Assembly (NCBI GenBank): GCA_017428785.1
Contig: JAFRQD010000063.1
Coordinates: forward strand, 1 to 64,000
Origin: Bacteroidaceae bacterium
GTDB lineage: Bacteria; Bacteroidota; Bacteroidia; Bacteroidales; Bacteroidaceae
Reading direction: 5' to 3'
DNA length: 64,000 nt
The position numbers were made by a program, and so were the translations under genes. Shown piece by piece: positions 41,270 through 48,520 of this stretch (positions are counted from its first letter, which is position 1; the number at the start of each line of letters is the position of its first letter). Below the pieces are notes generated by a model that saw only the letters and a list, made by a program, of their open reading frames with translations, ran no database searches and was not told the origin of the DNA.

Positions 41270-43138
41270 ATGGATATCCAAATAGCAGGTTACGGCATAA
41301 TTTGTGCGATTGGTAATGATGCGCAAAGCGTTCTGCGTTCTCTTCAAGAAGGGAGGACGGGGATTGGACCGATGCGTTATCTACAGTCGAGCCACAAGGA
41401 GTTGCCCGTCGGCGAAGTGAAGCTCTCTAATGAAGAAATGCGGCGGATGCTCGGACAGGACGAGAAGGCAATCATCAGCCGCACCGTACTGATGGGAGCC
41501 ATCGCTATCCGTCAGGCATTGCAGCACGCCCAATGCTCAATGGTCAATGGACAATGGTCAATGAAAGGCAAGCGTGTGGTCGTCATCAACGGCACAACTG
41601 TGGGCGGAATGGACGTCACGGAGCAATACCTGCTACGGATGAAAGAGGAAGACGACCTGCTGCCGCTACTGGAAAAGCACGACTGCGGCAACTCCACACG
41701 CAAGATGGCCGACCTGGCAGGCCTGCAGGATGCTGAAGTCTGCACCATATCGACGGCTTGCTCCTCTGCTGTCAACGCCATCATCCTCGGCTCGGAGATG
41801 CTCAAGACGGGTGAGGCAGACATCGTCATTGCAGGCGGCACAGAGGCTCTGAGCCTGTTCCACCTCAACGGATTCAACGCCTTGATGATTCTCGACAAGG
41901 CACAATGCCGGCCTTTCGACAAGACAAGGGCAGGCTTGAACCTGGGCGAAGGAGCCGCGTTTGTGGTGCTGAAGGCCCCCTCCCCGCTCCCCCTTTGGGG
42001 GAGTGCCGCAGTCTCACTGAAGAGGGAAACCTTAGCGGCAATGAAGCACTCCCCCAAAGGGGGAGCAGGGAGGGGGCCTTTCATCCGCGGCTACGGCAAT
42101 CGCTGCGATGCCTTCCACCAGACGGCTTCGTCGGAGAACGGCGAAGGGGCGTATCTCGCCATGACCGACGCCTTGCAGATGGCCGGGCTGAAGCCGCAGG
42201 ACATCCACTACATCAATGCTCACGGCACCGGCACTCCCAACAACGATGCCAGCGAGAGTGCGGCCATACGCCGTGTCTTCGGAGAGAACATCCCGCCTGT
42301 CTCGAGCACGAAAGGCTTTACGGGCCACACCACTTCTGCCTCAGGTTCCATAGAGACCGTCATCTCCATCCTCGCACTTCTCAACGGCTTCGTGCCCGCA
42401 AACCTCGGTTGGAAGGAGCAAGACGAGAGTTGTATCGCTCCTATCGGAAATGAAGAATTAAAAATGAAGAATGAAGAATTTGCTACCGCACGCAATGTTC
42501 TTTGCAATTCCTTCGGCTTTGGAGGGAATGATTCGGCATTGATAATAGGAGTCTCCCCCAGCCCCTCCAAAGAAGGGGAAAAGCATCAGGAGGCTGAGGC
42601 CCGCGTTGTGGGAGAGGCCGTTATTACCGATATCGAGGAACTTGGTGAGCTTCGTGAGTTTGTTTCTGCAGGCGAGGCTCGAAGGATGGGCAAGCTCTTG
42701 AAGGCAGCCACCATCACATCTCTCAAAGCACTGAAAGAGGCAGGCATCGAGACCCCCGATGCCATCATCACAGCCACGGCGTTCGGCATGCTCGAGACGA
42801 GCGAGAAGTTCCTCGTCGACATGCTGGAGAACGGCGAGGAGACGCTGAGCCCTACCCTCTTCATGCAGAGCACGCACAACACCATCGGCTCGGCCATCGC
42901 CATCCGAACCAAGTGTCATGGCTACAACATGACTTACAGCCAAGGCTCCGACTCACTCGAATGGGCAATGCGCGACGCCCGCCGGCTGATCGAGACGGGC
43001 AAGGCAAGGACAGTCCTCGTGGGCTGCCACGACGAAGCAACCCCGCTGTTCCAGGAGTTCTGCCGCCGCATGGGGAAGCCCGTGCCGCAGGACATTTACT
43101 CCCGCAGCATCGTGCTAAGCCGTTCTTCGCACGCCTGA
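41270..43138 (+). CDS. Beta-ketoacyl synthase 3 with extra C-terminal KS-like domain
   Basis: A 622-residue protein. Residues 1-427 are a ketosynthase with C164 (TACSSA), H318 (NAHGTGT) and H353 (TGHTTSASGS); residues about 445-622 are a second KS-like domain (LSPTLFMQSTHNTIGSAIAI) lacking the triad, as in ketosynthase 2. Four stretches are repeat-encoded: 89-98 and 394-404 by heptamers, 236-269 by a paired palindrome, 428-438 by a solo palindrome. The paired palindrome replaces the helix between strands where FabF has a 16-residue segment. All catalytic residues remain. The ATG at 41270 is used; the codon before it is TTG. Confidence 0.85.
   Translation: MDIQIAGYGIICAIGNDAQSVLRSLQEGRTGIGPMRYLQSSHKELPVGEVKLSNEEMRRMLGQDEKAIISRTVLMGAIAIRQALQHAQCSMVNGQWSMKGKRVVVINGTTVGGMDVTEQYLLRMKEEDDLLPLLEKHDCGNSTRKMADLAGLQDAEVCTISTACSSAVNAIILGSEMLKTGEADIVIAGGTEALSLFHLNGFNALMILDKAQCRPFDKTRAGLNLGEGAAFVVLKAPSPLPLWGSAAVSLKRETLAAMKHSPKGGAGRGPFIRGYGNRCDAFHQTASSENGEGAYLAMTDALQMAGLKPQDIHYINAHGTGTPNNDASESAAIRRVFGENIPPVSSTKGFTGHTTSASGSIETVISILALLNGFVPANLGWKEQDESCIAPIGNEELKMKNEEFATARNVLCNSFGFGGNDSALIIGVSPSPSKEGEKHQEAEARVVGEAVITDIEELGELREFVSAGEARRMGKLLKAATITSLKALKEAGIETPDAIITATAFGMLETSEKFLVDMLENGEETLSPTLFMQSTHNTIGSAIAIRTKCHGYNMTYSQGSDSLEWAMRDARRLIETGKARTVLVGCHDEATPLFQEFCRRMGKPVPQDIYSRSIVLSRSSHA
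41528..41563. repeat. Heptanucleotide array 1 in ketosynthase 3
   Basis: TCAATGG units with period 7, read as CSMVNGQWSM. Confidence 0.8.
41972..42080. repeat. Paired palindromic element inside ketosynthase 3
   Basis: Arms at 41972-42006 and 42046-42080 are 35-bp inverted copies with one mismatch, around a 39-nt spacer. Each arm holds a CTCCCCCTTTGGGGGAG palindrome. Same element type as in ribD (3123-3216), with a different spacer. Confidence 0.92.
42454..42484. repeat. Heptanucleotide array 2 in ketosynthase 3
   Basis: GAAGAAT/TAAAAAT-type units with period 7, read as NEELKMKNEEF. Confidence 0.7.
42553..42578. repeat. Solo palindrome 2 in ketosynthase 3
   Basis: A CCCCTCCAAAGAAGGGG core, read in frame as SPSPSKEGE in the linker between the two domains. 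Confidence 0.7.
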
Positions 43139-43165
43139 TTTCCCTATTCCATACAGACAGCCCTT

Positions 43166-43249
43166 CATACGCAAGCTGCGTACGAAGAAACGCAAGCTGC
43201 AAATAAACATACGCAAACTGTGTCTCTCCAGACGCAACTTGCGTATCAA
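43166..43249. repeat. 21-bp tandem array F (4 units)
   Basis: Units at 43166, 43187, 43208 and 43229, core ACGCAAGCTGCGTA; the last ends in GCGTATCAAGAAT. It lies between ketosynthase 3 and the convergent FISUMP gene. Confidence 0.88.
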
Positions 43250-43313
43250 GAATCAAGTACGGGTGAAAACAGAATTTCCTATGCAGAAATCCCTTTCTCC
43301 TGCCCATGGAAGT

Positions 43314-44033
43314 TTACTTCTTCAGCACGGGGCGGACGCTTCGACCAACGTAACGGTCGGAGTAGTTCGTATTGAATCTTTCATCATAAAAGAAGTACAT
43401 GTTTAGCGCGACGTTGGAGTATGACGTGCCACGTGAGCGAGACCAGTAACATCCTTGGTAGGTTTCTTGGAGAATCGTGTCTGTGCGTAAGCCTGCAGCG
43501 GGCAGGAATATGGAGTTGCCGTTGCTCTTGCTCGTTATCTTTCTTCCGTAGACACCATTCATCTTTGTAAACTCGTTCGTAGTGTAGTCGCTGTTGCGCA
43601 GTTCGTCCATCTGATCGACGCTCGGCATCTGCCAATTGCGGCCCCAGTTTGCAGTTGCGGCATCGTGGTTAGACATAAGCTCGCTCAAAGGAGACATACT
43701 ATCATATGTCCTGAAAGTAATGCCGCCATCCATTGTGTCAAAGTATGTGCTCCAGCTGTAGTCATCCTTCGGCTCCGTCTCGCCCCAAGCGAAGTTGCTG
43801 CCGATACCGTCGGGGCTGCTGGCGCCGATGTTGCATGTTGCCCACAGTGTGCCGGAGGGCAAGCCCATGTCAACCCACTCATACGCATTTTCCAAGAACA
43901 CTAAGCTGTCCACCGCAGCGACAACATAAGTGACAGCTTTGCCGTTCTGCCAAATCTTCATAACTTGTGCATGTGCTGTCTGCAAGCCCGCCATAATCAG
44001 GAGCAAGGCTAAGATGTAATTCTTCCTTTTCAT
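43314..44033 (-). CDS. Exported FISUMP-domain protein
   Basis: A 239-residue protein with a signal peptide (LALLLIMAGLQTAHAQ) and a Fibrobacter-major-paralogous-type domain: WVDMGLPSGTLWATCNIGA (about 53-71), FAWGETEPKDDYSW and GCYWSRSRG. Such domains are common on the surface of gut Bacteroidetes; function unknown. It sits on the opposite strand in the middle of the biosynthetic cluster, with its own promoter box (44091-44098, minus) and 21-bp arrays on both sides, so it looks like an insertion. Confidence 0.8.
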   Translation of the reverse strand: MKRKNYILALLLIMAGLQTAHAQVMKIWQNGKAVTYVVAAVDSLVFLENAYEWVDMGLPSGTLWATCNIGASSPDGIGSNFAWGETEPKDDYSWSTYFDTMDGGITFRTYDSMSPLSELMSNHDAATANWGRNWQMPSVDQMDELRNSDYTTNEFTKMNGVYGRKITSKSNGNSIFLPAAGLRTDTILQETYQGCYWSRSRGTSYSNVALNMYFFYDERFNTNYSDRYVGRSVRPVLKK

Positions 44034-44090
44034 AATCGTAGGTCTTTATGTGTTGATATCGGATTATACACAATTTTACTGTTCTGCCCT

Positions 44091-44098
44091 CAAAGTTA
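44091..44098 (-). promoter_or_regulatory. -7 box for the FISUMP gene
   Basis: CAAAGTTA on the plus strand reads TAACTTTG on the minus strand, about 58 bp before the start. Confidence 0.6.
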
Positions 44099-44261
44099 CA
44101 AGAAATTCACTATTACCTGCAAAATCATCGCAGCTTTTTTCCCTTTATTATGCTCATTTCACATGATTATTGCATTTTCCTTATAGGAAAATCGTAAAAG
44201 TCACATGGTACATGTTTCTTTCCCTCCTTATATTTTTTTAACTTTTACACTTTCTCTATTT

Positions 44262-44345
44262 AATTTGCAAGCTGCGGACGGAGATACGCAAGTTGCGGAC
44301 GGAAATACGCAGTCTGTGATTCCACGTTCGCAACCTGCGTATGAA
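44262..44345. repeat. 21-bp tandem array G (4 units)
   Basis: Units at 44262, 44283, 44304 and 44325; the last ends GCGTATGAAGAAT. It is upstream of the third cluster operon. Purine-rich filler (44355-44430) and a CTTAACT heptamer tract (44455-44485) occupy the rest of the gap. Confidence 0.85.
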
Positions 44346-44516
44346 GAATCAGGCATAAAGGAGGGGAAAAGGCAGAGGGCGGAAAAGGAAAAGAGAAAGG
44401 GCGAAAAGGCATAAAGGTGCAGGGGGCAGGAATATTTTTCCTGTCTCATAACTCCAAATTCTTACTTCTTAACTCTTAATTTTCATTGCTCTTGCTTATT
44501 ATTCGAGAATTTTATC

Positions 44517-44524
44517 TATATTTG
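44517..44524 (+). promoter_or_regulatory. -7 box for the third cluster operon
   Basis: TATATTTG, 20 bp before the ATG at 44544. Confidence 0.6.
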
Positions 44525-44543
44525 CATCATAATTTAAAAATGT

Positions 44544-44894
44544 ATGCAACTGCTGCCTCTTGCCATCCTCCAATGCCTGTTGCTTGCAAGCGCACAGGTT
44601 TTCCTGAAATTCGCCCTTGCAAGGATGGAGCCATTCGGCTGGAACTGGGAGTTCTTCAAGTCGGTGCTCCTGAACTGGCAGTTTGCCCTCTGTGGCATTC
44701 TCTCCGGTTCAGCCACTCTGCTTTGGTTCTACATCATCAAGCACTTCCCCTTCAGCATGGCCTATCCGATGGTGTCGCTCAGCTATGTGTTCGGCATGAT
44801 AGCCGCGATGCTGGTGTTCCACGAAGAGGTGAGCCTGACAAGATGGCTGGGCGTGCTGCTCATCATGGCAGGATGCTACTTCATAGCAAAGTAA
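44544..44894 (+). CDS. Small multidrug-resistance/EamA-like membrane protein
   Basis: A 116-residue protein with four membrane helices filling nearly the whole length, ending in a conserved-looking LGVLLIMAGCYFIAK. It resembles half-size DMT-family proteins such as ArnE/ArnF, which move lipid-linked molecules, rather than a full EamA exporter. In this position it may help flip a lipid intermediate; there is no direct evidence. It begins the operon that continues with the LolA-like gene 48 bp later. Confidence 0.75.
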   Translation: MQLLPLAILQCLLLASAQVFLKFALARMEPFGWNWEFFKSVLLNWQFALCGILSGSATLLWFYIIKHFPFSMAYPMVSLSYVFGMIAAMLVFHEEVSLTRWLGVLLIMAGCYFIAK

Positions 44895-44928
44895 AGACCC
44901 TCTCCCCGCTCCCATAAGGGGTGAGCTA
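44893..44928. repeat. Degenerate palindrome between the SMR-like and LolA-like genes
   Basis: CTCTCCCCGCTCCCATAAGGGG core, partial relative of the GC palindrome family. Confidence 0.45.
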
Positions 44929-44942
44929 AAAAGAACAAAGAA

Positions 44943-45521
44943 ATGAAACGATTGATATTATCTGTTGTCTGCTGTCTGTTGTCCGTAGTCCTGACTGCAC
45001 AAGGCCTCAGCGAACAGAAGATGATACAGACGATGACGTCTGCCGCCGAACAGATAAAGACCATCCGCTGCAACTTCACGCAGACGAAGTACATGAAGAT
45101 GCTGAGCAAGGAACAGGTTTCGCAAGGCAAGATGTTCTGTCAGCAACCCGACAAGCTCCGATGGGAGTACACGAGCCCCAAGGCAAGCGCTCTTATCCTG
45201 GACGGCACGAGTGCCCGCCTGGACAGGGGCAAGGAGCAGGGAACGGGAAGCAAGAAGTTCGTGGGCGAAATGGCACGAATGATAATGAACAGCGTGGCCG
45301 GCAAATGTCTTACGGACAGCAAGGCCTTCCAGGTCTCGGCAAAGGAGATGCCTACTGAGTATGTTGCCACGCTTCTCCCACTAAAGAAGGAGATGAAGCG
45401 ACTCTACGCAAAGCTGGTCCTTCATTTCGACATCAGACAATCCACAGTAACCGAGGTGGAGCTGCACGAAAAGAACGGCGACCGAACCGTCATCGAACTG
45501 CATGACATCCAAATCAACTGA
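44943..45521 (+). CDS. LolA-like outer membrane lipoprotein carrier
   Basis: A 192-residue protein with a signal peptide and a LolA fold pattern: IKTIRCNFTQTKYMKML (about 40-56), PDKLRWEYTSP (about 73-83) and a series of amphipathic strands. LolA-like proteins are encoded in most aryl polyene clusters and are thought to carry the hydrophobic product across the periplasm. The core of the signal peptide (residues about 7-16) is encoded by a TGTCTGT heptamer array (44961-44990). Confidence 0.85.
   Translation: MKRLILSVVCCLLSVVLTAQGLSEQKMIQTMTSAAEQIKTIRCNFTQTKYMKMLSKEQVSQGKMFCQQPDKLRWEYTSPKASALILDGTSARLDRGKEQGTGSKKFVGEMARMIMNSVAGKCLTDSKAFQVSAKEMPTEYVATLLPLKKEMKRLYAKLVLHFDIRQSTVTEVELHEKNGDRTVIELHDIQIN
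44961..44990. repeat. Heptanucleotide array forming a signal peptide
   Basis: TGTCTGT/TGTCCGT units with period 7, read as SVVCCLLSVV. Confidence 0.8.
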
Positions 45522-45522
45522 C

Positions 45523-45551
45523 CCCCTTTAACGCCCCCTCCATGGGGGAGA
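45523..45551. repeat. Solo palindrome between the LolA-like gene and the glycosyltransferase
   Basis: CCCCTCCATGGGGGAG core, intergenic, followed at once by a heptamer array (45555-45590). Confidence 0.65.
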
Positions 45552-45554
45552 AGA

Positions 45555-45590
45555 AACGGTAAATGGCTAAATGGTAAACGGTAAATGGTC
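45555..45590. repeat. Heptanucleotide array containing a start codon
   Basis: GGTAAAT/GGTAAAC units with period 7; the ATG at 45571 and the first seven codons of the next gene lie inside it. Confidence 0.8.
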
Positions 45591-47070
45591 TTTGCTTCGC
45601 GACAGAGGCATCTGCGTGGTGATTCCCACATATAACAACCAGGGAACCATAGCCGATGTGGTTCGTCGCACGCTTGAACAATGCCAGGACGTCATTGCTG
45701 TGGCAGACGGCTGCACCGACGGGACACTCGATATCCTGCAAGGCATAGAAGGGATTACCGTCGTTTCGTATGAGAAGAATGCAGGCAAGGGAACCGCCCT
45801 GAAGCGAGGCTTCAAGAAGGCTCTCGAAATGGGCTTTGCCTACGCCATCACCCTGGATGCCGACGGCCAGCACTTTCCCGAGGACATCCCTGCGATGCTT
45901 CATGCCAACCAAAAGCATCCGGGAGCTCTCATCGTGGGGCAGCGCAAGGGACTGGAGGAGATGGAACGCAGCAAAGGCAGCAAGTTCGCCAACGCCTTCA
46001 GCAACTTCTGGTTCGCCATTCAGACAGGGCATCGCCTCAAGGACACGCAGACCGGCTTCCGGCTCTACCCCCTGAAGAAACTTTACGGGCTGTCGCTGCT
46101 CACATCCCGCTACGAGGCAGAGCTCGAGCTCCTTGTCTTCTCTTCCTGGCACGGCACAGAGATAGTCTCCACACCCGTCAATGTCTATTACCCTTCGCCA
46201 GAGGAAAGAGTGTCGCACTTCCGCCCTGTCGCCGACTTCTCGCGCATCTTCATCCTCAACACGCTGCTTTGCATCCTTGCCGTCATATACGGCTTGCCGC
46301 TGGCCATATGGCGAAAGCTGATGACATTCCTGCGTACGGCCTACGCCTTGCTCTTCTTCATCATCTCGGTCTTCCTTGTCGTCACACCAGCGGCCATGCT
46401 TTGGCTGACCTTCGTCAAAGACCAGGAGAAGAAACGAATGGGCATCCACAAAATGCTTTGGTACTTCTCGAAGTTCGTCACCCTGTGGCACGGCATTCCA
46501 GGCGTCAAGTTCTCTGTGGGCAATCCCCATGGAGAGGACTTCCGGAAGCCTGCCGTCATCATCTGCAACCACCAGTCGCACCTCGACCTGATGACTATGC
46601 TCATCCATACCCCCAAGCTCGTCTGCCTCACAAAAGACTGGGTATGGAACAATCCCTTCTATGGCTACATCATCCGCAACGCCGAGTTCTATCCCGTCTC
46701 CGAAGGCACAAACACCCTGATGCCCAAGCTCAAATCGCTCATCGAAAGAGGCTACAGCATCGCGGTTTACCCAGAAGGGACACGCTCGCCGGACTGCTCG
46801 ATAACACGCTTCCATCAAGGAGCCTTCTACTTGGCCGAGCAGCTGAATGTGGATATCCTGCCCCTTGTCCTTTACGGAGCAGGCAAGGCTTTGCCCAAGA
46901 AAGAGAAGCATCTCCACAAATGGCCCATAAGGATTGAGATTGACAGGCGCATCAGCCCCGAGGAGCTGCAGGCGTATGGCAGTCTTCCCAGGGAGCAAGC
47001 ATCAGGACTGCGGAAGTACTACAAAAGGCGATACGCAGTGATGGCAAACCGAATAGAGCAAGATGTCTAA
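45571..47070 (+). CDS. GT2 glycosyltransferase fused to a PlsC-type acyltransferase
   Basis: A 499-residue fusion. Residues about 13-230 are a GT2 domain (CVVIPTYNNQGTI, DGCTDGTLD, catalytic LDADGQHFPED). A hydrophobic segment (about 256-280) follows, then a 1-acylglycerol-phosphate-type acyltransferase with HX4D in NHQSHLD (about 331-337) and YPEGTRS (about 396-402). Aryl polyene clusters encode a similar fusion, thought to build the glycolipid or lipid anchor. The start codon and residues 1-7 (MVNGKWS) come from a heptamer array. It overlaps the next gene by 8 bp. Confidence 0.88.
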   Translation: MVNGKWSLLRDRGICVVIPTYNNQGTIADVVRRTLEQCQDVIAVADGCTDGTLDILQGIEGITVVSYEKNAGKGTALKRGFKKALEMGFAYAITLDADGQHFPEDIPAMLHANQKHPGALIVGQRKGLEEMERSKGSKFANAFSNFWFAIQTGHRLKDTQTGFRLYPLKKLYGLSLLTSRYEAELELLVFSSWHGTEIVSTPVNVYYPSPEERVSHFRPVADFSRIFILNTLLCILAVIYGLPLAIWRKLMTFLRTAYALLFFIISVFLVVTPAAMLWLTFVKDQEKKRMGIHKMLWYFSKFVTLWHGIPGVKFSVGNPHGEDFRKPAVIICNHQSHLDLMTMLIHTPKLVCLTKDWVWNNPFYGYIIRNAEFYPVSEGTNTLMPKLKSLIERGYSIAVYPEGTRSPDCSITRFHQGAFYLAEQLNVDILPLVLYGAGKALPKKEKHLHKWPIRIEIDRRISPEELQAYGSLPREQASGLRKYYKRRYAVMANRIEQDV

Positions 47071-48520
47071 GGTCATTATCATAGGTTCGGGATTCGGCGG
47101 CCTGTCCTGCGGCTTCATCCTGCAGAAGAATGGCTACGACGTGACCGTTCTCGAGCAAGGGACGCAAGTGGGAGGATGCCTGCAATGCTTCTCGCGACAA
47201 GGCGTCAAGTTCGAGACGGGCATGCACTTCATTGGGAGCGCCGCAAAGGGACAGACGATGCATCGGATGATGGACTACCTCGGTATGGGAGATGTGCAGC
47301 TCGATGCCCTCGCCCCTAACGGCTATGATACCGTCGCGCTTGGCGGCGAACACTTTCGCTTCCCTAATGGTAGAGAGGCATTCATCGAGCAGATGGCCGA
47401 CTACTTTCCCAAGGAGAAGGACAACCTGCGGCGATATATCGATCTTGTGGCTCGCATAGCATCTGCCTCGACACTCAATTCCCTGACTTCTGACGAGCGC
47501 GACCTGGCTGCCAGCACGGAGTATCAGACACGGAGCATCAACGAAGTGCTCGACGGCCTCTTCCGCGATGAAATGCTAAAGAGCGTCCTTGTCGGCAACT
47601 TGCCGCTCTATGCAGCAGAACGCGACAAGACGCCTTTCTCGCAACACGCTTTCATCATGGACTTCTACAACCAGAGCGCATATCGTGTCGTGGGCGGTAG
47701 TGATGCCCTTGCGCAGTCCCTTGCCCGTTCCATCCGTGAGATGGGAGGACAGGTCCTGACAGGCAAGAAGGTTCGCCGCATTGTCTGCAACGACACCCAA
47801 GCCACAGGCGTAGAGACCGCCGAAGAGTGTTTCTATCCTGCCGACACGATAATCAGCACCGTACATCCCGCCCGTCTCTTGGAGATGCTGGACACCAAAC
47901 TCATCCGCCCTGCCTTCCGCAATCGCCTGAGCAGCATCCCCAACACCACGGGCTGCTTCTCCCTTTATATCAAGTTCAAGGAGAATGCGATGCCCTACAT
48001 GAACACGAACTATTACGGCTACCGAGCCTCATCGCCCTGGGACTGCGGACAGGATGACTTCCTTTACATGCATCATTGCCACGAGCCGCAGCCTCGATAT
48101 GCCCGCAGCGGTGTGGTGCTCTCTTATATGAGCTTCGACGAAGTGGCAAGATGGCAGGGAACAACCGTAGGCCATCGTGGCAGCGACTACGAAGGCTTCA
48201 AGCGTTGTCGGGCAGAGCGGCTCATAGGGGCAGTCGAGAAGCTATGTCCCGGCTTTGCCTCTGCCATTGACAGCTACTACACCTCCACGCCTCTCACTTA
48301 CCTCAATTACACAGGGACGGCGGCGGGTTCGATGTACGGTGTGGCCAAAGACATACATCTCGGTGCAGCAGGACGCGTGCCCTATCGCACCAAAGTGCCC
48401 AACCTCCTGCTTGCCGGACAGAACGTCAACTCTCATGGCATAATGGGTGTCCTCGTGGGCACCATTGTGGCTTGCAGCGACCTTATTCCCAAAGACTCAT
48501 GGCTAAACGTGCACTCATAA
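47063..48520 (+). CDS. Phytoene-desaturase-like FAD oxidoreductase 1
   Basis: A 485-residue protein with the dinucleotide-binding motif GSGFGGLSCGF at the N-terminus (VIIIGSGFGG), the GGCLQCF block and a C-terminal FAD motif (NLLLAGQNVNSHGIMG). The family covers CrtI-type desaturases and carotenoid/retinol isomerases or saturases. In a polyene pathway it could desaturate or isomerise the chain, which may explain the lack of local ketoreductase and dehydratase genes. Start and end both overlap neighbours, so it is in the operon core. Confidence 0.82.
   Translation: MSKVIIIGSGFGGLSCGFILQKNGYDVTVLEQGTQVGGCLQCFSRQGVKFETGMHFIGSAAKGQTMHRMMDYLGMGDVQLDALAPNGYDTVALGGEHFRFPNGREAFIEQMADYFPKEKDNLRRYIDLVARIASASTLNSLTSDERDLAASTEYQTRSINEVLDGLFRDEMLKSVLVGNLPLYAAERDKTPFSQHAFIMDFYNQSAYRVVGGSDALAQSLARSIREMGGQVLTGKKVRRIVCNDTQATGVETAEECFYPADTIISTVHPARLLEMLDTKLIRPAFRNRLSSIPNTTGCFSLYIKFKENAMPYMNTNYYGYRASSPWDCGQDDFLYMHHCHEPQPRYARSGVVLSYMSFDEVARWQGTTVGHRGSDYEGFKRCRAERLIGAVEKLCPGFASAIDSYYTSTPLTYLNYTGTAAGSMYGVAKDIHLGAAGRVPYRTKVPNLLLAGQNVNSHGIMGVLVGTIVACSDLIPKDSWLNVHS

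Noticed and set aside
45514-46998. 494-codon open frame opposite the glycosyltransferase-acyltransferase gene
   Set aside because: The plus-strand frame has clear domains; the antisense frame has none and arises from codon bias.
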